NCBI GenBank assembly: GCA_029258405.1
Contig: JARHYY010000121.1
Location: forward strand, 1 to 10,303
Length of the DNA: 10,303 nt
Source of the DNA: Helicobacteraceae bacterium
Lineage (GTDB): Bacteria; Campylobacterota; Campylobacteria; Campylobacterales; Helicobacteraceae
Reading direction: 5' to 3'
Shown piece after piece: positions 7,951 through 10,303 of this stretch; position 1 is the stretch's first letter, and each line of letters begins with the position of its first letter. The translations under genes and the position numbers were made by a program. Below the pieces are notes generated by a model. The model saw nothing but the letters and a program-made list of their open reading frames with translations. It was not told the origin of the DNA and searched no databases.

Positions 7951-7978
7951 AGCTCATCTCTTTTGCAAAAGATGAGCT
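7951..7978 (-). terminator. Hairpin between the two permease genes
   Basis: AGCTCATC (7951-7958) and GATGAGCT (7971-7978) form an 8-bp perfect stem. The spacer (TCTTTTGCAAAA) can itself extend the pairing. It lies about 50 bases past the stop of the NCS1 permease. There is no long U-run after the stem on the minus strand, so it is either a weak intrinsic terminator or an mRNA-stabilising structure. Confidence 0.45.
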
Positions 7979-8030
7979 CTTTACATAGTTAAAAATAAGG
8001 CTTTAAAAATGTTGGTACAGGTTTATTCTG

Positions 8031-9389
8031 CTATGTTGATGTATTTTCTTTGAATTTTATTTTAAGCGAAATAATATAAGCACAAAAAGCGACTATAAAA
8101 GTAATTGTGGCATACCAATTTGCACCCCAAGATGAATTATATACAAATACGCCTATAGCACTAGATATTATCCATGCTAATAAGCCACTCATATCAAATG
8201 CGGGCAATTTATCTACTCTAACCTCTGGCACAACACCAAAATATTTTTCTCTACTTGGATTTAATATATGTGCTAAGGCTATGGCTACCCAAGCAACCAC
8301 AAAAATACCTTGATACGCTAAAGCTTGGAGCAAATAGGCAAATACATCTATAAGCATAAGCAAATACACAATAATACCAACAATAACAGCCCACACATAT
8401 TTTGAAAAGTTAAGCTTTAATATCTCTTCAAAAAATGCTTGCATATTTGTTGTTGCAAGAAAGTAATTAGCTGTGTTAATCCTTGTTTGCGTAATCCACA
8501 CAAAAACTAGCCCTAAAAATCCCATTAAATCAATGAATACAAATGCAACCGCAGCTTCAGATAAAGTTTCGGTAGAAACTATACTCACCAAATAAATACC
8601 TGCTAATGCAGATAAAAAGAATGCAACCAAATAAAAAGGTAATCCAAATGTAACTAAGGAATGGAATGTAGAATCTTCCTTTTTACCAAATCTTGCAAAG
8701 TCAAATGTAAACATCATCAACACCCAAACACCCATATAATATACAGCTGTATTCCACCAGCCATATTCTGGAATCTCCTTTGGTCCCATATCAAGCCAAG
8801 AGTTATCATAACCACCATGTTGCATAGTGGCATAGATAACAGATCCTATTAATCCTAATAAGTATAATGGTAAAAGAATCCCATTGAATTTATCAAGCCA
8901 ATGCTGCACAGAACCAAAAATCAAAGGCACACTATATACCACAACAATAATAGCAGCCATCCAATAGCTAATACTAGGAAATTGATGGTTAAGGGCGACT
9001 GCTATAACAGAACCTTCAAACACTGCATAATAAAGAGCAGTTGCAAAAAAGATTAATGTAGCAATGGCTGCTCCTGTGTGCCCAAAGAGAACACGGGAGA
9101 ATAATGCTACAGATAAACCTGTTTTAATAGCATAGCGAGAAATTATACCATTTACAATGGCATAGGCTACACAAGTAATAAGCAACCCTATAATTGCATT
9201 TTTTGTGCCATACGCCTGTGCCATAGCTACCCCAACAACAATATAGAATAACGCACTACAAACACCCCACCAAGCCATCATTAAGGATATTCTAGTAGAT
9301 TTTTGAGAATCTGTAACAATATGTGTAGATTCATCTGAAGTATGTTCATGCAATAAATCTTGATGATTATCATCTCTTATAACTGCCAT
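8031..9389 (-). CDS. NCS1-family permease (cytosine/purine/hydantoin/allantoin type)
   Basis: This is a 452-residue inner-membrane transporter with about twelve hydrophobic segments after a charged, His/Asp-rich 30-residue N-terminal tail. Family marks are SRVLFGHTGA (98-107) in helix 3, DFARF (230-234) matching the NCS1 DFxRY/F motif in helix 6, and the polar segment QTRINTANYFLATTN (301-315) in helix 8. NCS1 carriers take up cytosine, uracil, purines, allantoin, hydantoins or thiamine with a cation; which one applies here is unknown. I chose the ATG at 9389, preceded by a run of G (positions 9396-9401 on the plus strand are C) as ribosome binding site. A longer frame from a TTG at 9407 has no such site. 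The gene follows gabD on the same strand after 204 bases that include a recombination scar. Confidence 0.85.
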   Translation of the reverse strand: MAVIRDDNHQDLLHEHTSDESTHIVTDSQKSTRISLMMAWWGVCSALFYIVVGVAMAQAYGTKNAIIGLLITCVAYAIVNGIISRYAIKTGLSVALFSRVLFGHTGAAIATLIFFATALYYAVFEGSVIAVALNHQFPSISYWMAAIIVVVYSVPLIFGSVQHWLDKFNGILLPLYLLGLIGSVIYATMQHGGYDNSWLDMGPKEIPEYGWWNTAVYYMGVWVLMMFTFDFARFGKKEDSTFHSLVTFGLPFYLVAFFLSALAGIYLVSIVSTETLSEAAVAFVFIDLMGFLGLVFVWITQTRINTANYFLATTNMQAFFEEILKLNFSKYVWAVIVGIIVYLLMLIDVFAYLLQALAYQGIFVVAWVAIALAHILNPSREKYFGVVPEVRVDKLPAFDMSGLLAWIISSAIGVFVYNSSWGANWYATITFIVAFCAYIISLKIKFKENTST

Positions 9390-9415
9390 AATAAACCCCC
9401 CATGCAATTTAAATA

Positions 9416-9439
9416 ATTCAAGATCTTGTTATCTTGAAT
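9416..9439 (-). repeat. Stem-loop upstream of the NCS1 permease
   Basis: ATTCAAGAT and ATCTTGAAT are perfect 9-base arms around a 6-base loop. The stem is AT-rich and lies 27 bases upstream of the permease start. On the minus strand it is followed by ATTATTTAAA. It could be a weak terminator for gabD or a leader structure of the permease mRNA. Confidence 0.4.
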
Positions 9440-9451
9440 AATGTATTCATA

Positions 9452-9468
9452 TCTCAATTCAATTGAGA
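9452..9468. promoter_or_regulatory. 17-bp perfect palindrome, possible operator
   Basis: TCTCAATTCAATTGAGA has two 8-base half-sites around a central C, about 65 bases upstream of the permease start. Its size and symmetry suit binding of a dimeric regulator, but no regulator is encoded in the window. Next to it, GAGAAACCTT occurs twice with a 13-base period (9465-9474 and 9478-9487). Confidence 0.35.
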
Positions 9469-9511
9469 AACCTTTGTGAGAAACCTTCGCCAGAAACTTT
9501 TGTATCTAACA

Positions 9512-9543
9512 CCAAATGGCGCTACTTCTGTTGAGATAATGCC
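9512..9543. repeat. 32-bp exact direct repeat, copy 1 (gabD-derived scar)
   Basis: These 32 bases are identical to 9685-9716 inside gabD and, on the minus strand, encode GIISTEVAPFG. Sequence on either side is not gabD. This is a displaced gabD piece outside any intact gene. Confidence 0.9.
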
Positions 9544-9564
9544 AGCACTGCCATAATAACCCCC
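9522..9564 (-). pseudogene. Chimeric scar: permease translation start joined to a gabD fragment
   Basis: On the minus strand, GGGGGTTATTATGGCAGT (9547-9564) nearly repeats the ribosome binding site, start codon and first codons of the NCS1 permease (9382-9400), with one T and one G fewer. It joins directly the 32-bp gabD copy. The frame from the repeated ATG (9552-9554) reads MAVLALSQQK and stops at 9522-9524, because the gabD piece is in a different frame. GAGGGGG stands before this ATG, so the ten-residue peptide could be translated, but it is best read as debris of rearrangement. Confidence 0.55.
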
Positions 9565-9593
9565 TCTTTGAAAATTAATTTTTATGTTATTTA

Positions 9594-10303
9594 TTATAAA
9601 TGCACACACATATATTTAATTTCTAAATAATCTTCAATCCCATATTTAGAGCCCTCTCTGCCAAGACCGCTTTGTTTCACGCCTCCAAATGGCGCTACTT
9701 CTGTTGAGATAATGCCTGTGTTTATACCGACAATACCATATTCTAAGGCTTCTCCTACACGCCAAAGCCTTGCAGCATCTTTTGTGTAGAGATATGCGGC
9801 TAAACCAAATTCAGTATTATTTGCCATAGCAATAACTTCTTCTTCTGTTTCAAACTTAAAAAGTGGTGCTAATGGACCAAAAGTCTCTTCTCTTGCTACT
9901 GCCATATCTTTGGTAACATCTGTTAGTATTGTTGGCTCAAAAAAGCTAAAACCTTTTGCATGTGCCTTGCCACCGCTTAGAATCTTCGCCCCTTTAGAAG
10001 TAGCATCGGCTATATGCTCTTGCACTTTTGTTACAGCTTTAGAATCAATAAGGGGACCTTGTGTTGTATCTGATTCTAATCCATTGCCAACTTTTAATTT
10101 TTCAACCTCAACCTTTAAAGCCTCTGCAACTCTATCATAAATCCCGCTTTGCACATAGATTCTATTTGCACATACGCAAGTTTGCCCACTATTGCGGAAT
10201 TTAGAAGCAAGCATACCTTTTATAGCATCTTCAACACAAGCATCATCAAATACTATAAATGGTGCATTGCCACCTAATTCTAATGAAAGCTTTTTAATGG
10301 TAT
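9594..10303 (-). CDS. gabD: Succinate-semialdehyde dehydrogenase, C-terminal part (5' end beyond the window)
   Basis: About 236 C-terminal residues of a roughly 480-residue aldehyde dehydrogenase are present; the gene runs off the right edge. It oxidises succinate semialdehyde to succinate with NAD(P)+, the last step of GABA degradation, in the cytoplasm. Visible marks are LSLELGGNAP with the general-base Glu, then SKFRNSGQTCVCANR with the catalytic Cys (codon 10176-10178) followed two residues later by a second Cys. EETFGPLAPLFKF comes next. The C-terminal EYGIVGINTGIISTEVAPFGGVKQSGLGREGSKYGIEDYLEIKYMC region closely follows E. coli GabD as I remember it. Against other aldehyde dehydrogenases, the GINTGIIS and YGIEDYLEIKYMC ends favour GabD. 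No gabT is in view. Downstream lie a gabD-derived scar and the NCS1 permease on the same strand. No disruption is seen in the visible part. Confidence 0.9.
   Translation of the reverse strand, partial: TIKKLSLELGGNAPFIVFDDACVEDAIKGMLASKFRNSGQTCVCANRIYVQSGIYDRVAEALKVEVEKLKVGNGLESDTTQGPLIDSKAVTKVQEHIADATSKGAKILSGGKAHAKGFSFFEPTILTDVTKDMAVAREETFGPLAPLFKFETEEEVIAMANNTEFGLAAYLYTKDAARLWRVGEALEYGIVGINTGIISTEVAPFGGVKQSGLGREGSKYGIEDYLEIKYMCVHL
9685..9716. repeat. 32-bp exact direct repeat, copy 2 (within gabD)
   Basis: This is the parent copy of 9512-9543, in frame inside gabD. The 173-base spacing between copies spans the gabD stop codon. Confidence 0.9.

Noticed and set aside
9396..9401. Run of six G before the NCS1 permease as a phase-variable tract
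   Set aside because: It is too short for frequent slippage and is better explained as the ribosome binding site.
9478..9487. GAGAAACCTT repeated with a 13-base period as a CRISPR or iteron array
   Set aside because: Only two 10-base copies are present, with no further units. It is too short to support either.

Overview
The window looks like chromosomal DNA from a Campylobacterota species, most likely an enterohepatic Helicobacter. This is inferred from four things: the AT-rich base composition, Shine-Dalgarno sequences of the AAGGA/AAGGAG type, extended -10 promoters (TGnTATAAT) without a clear -35, and a long homopolymeric C tract inside a surface-modification-type gene. No rRNA, tRNA, CRISPR array or intact insertion sequence was found. 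The genus is not proven by the sequence alone.

Left part (1-3050): a decayed group II intron reverse transcriptase/maturase runs in from the left edge. It stops abruptly where a fragment of a LicD-type gene begins. That fragment is a diverged duplicate of the 3' end of the intact gene at 1640-2962, which encodes TPR repeats fused to a LicD/fukutin-like domain. The intact gene has an 11-C tract exactly between its two domains and reads through only in the present tract length, so it is probably phase-variable. A small minus-strand gene (1255-1545) lies between the fragment and the intact gene. Its last codons also recur as a relic downstream of the intact copy, so the duplicated unit included the convergent neighbour's 3' end.

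Middle (3051-6480): a 481-residue minus-strand orphan protein with a central coiled coil and a degenerate receiver-like C-terminus has its own promoter and ribosome binding site. About 1.4 kb of apparently gene-free DNA at 4691-6121 resolves, on the minus strand, into a badly eroded RelA/SpoT-type alarmone synthetase gene. A 60-codon zinc-ribbon gene precedes it.

Right part (6652-10303): three co-oriented minus-strand metabolic genes, read from right to left: gabD (succinate-semialdehyde dehydrogenase, 5' end outside the window), an NCS1-family nucleobase/hydantoin-type permease, and an aromatic/hydroxy amino acid permease-like carrier. The gabD-permease gap holds a mosaic scar that joins a copy of the permease's translation start to an exact 32-bp copy of part of gabD. 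Together these genes suggest uptake and catabolism of nitrogen compounds, but the substrates cannot be read from the sequence.
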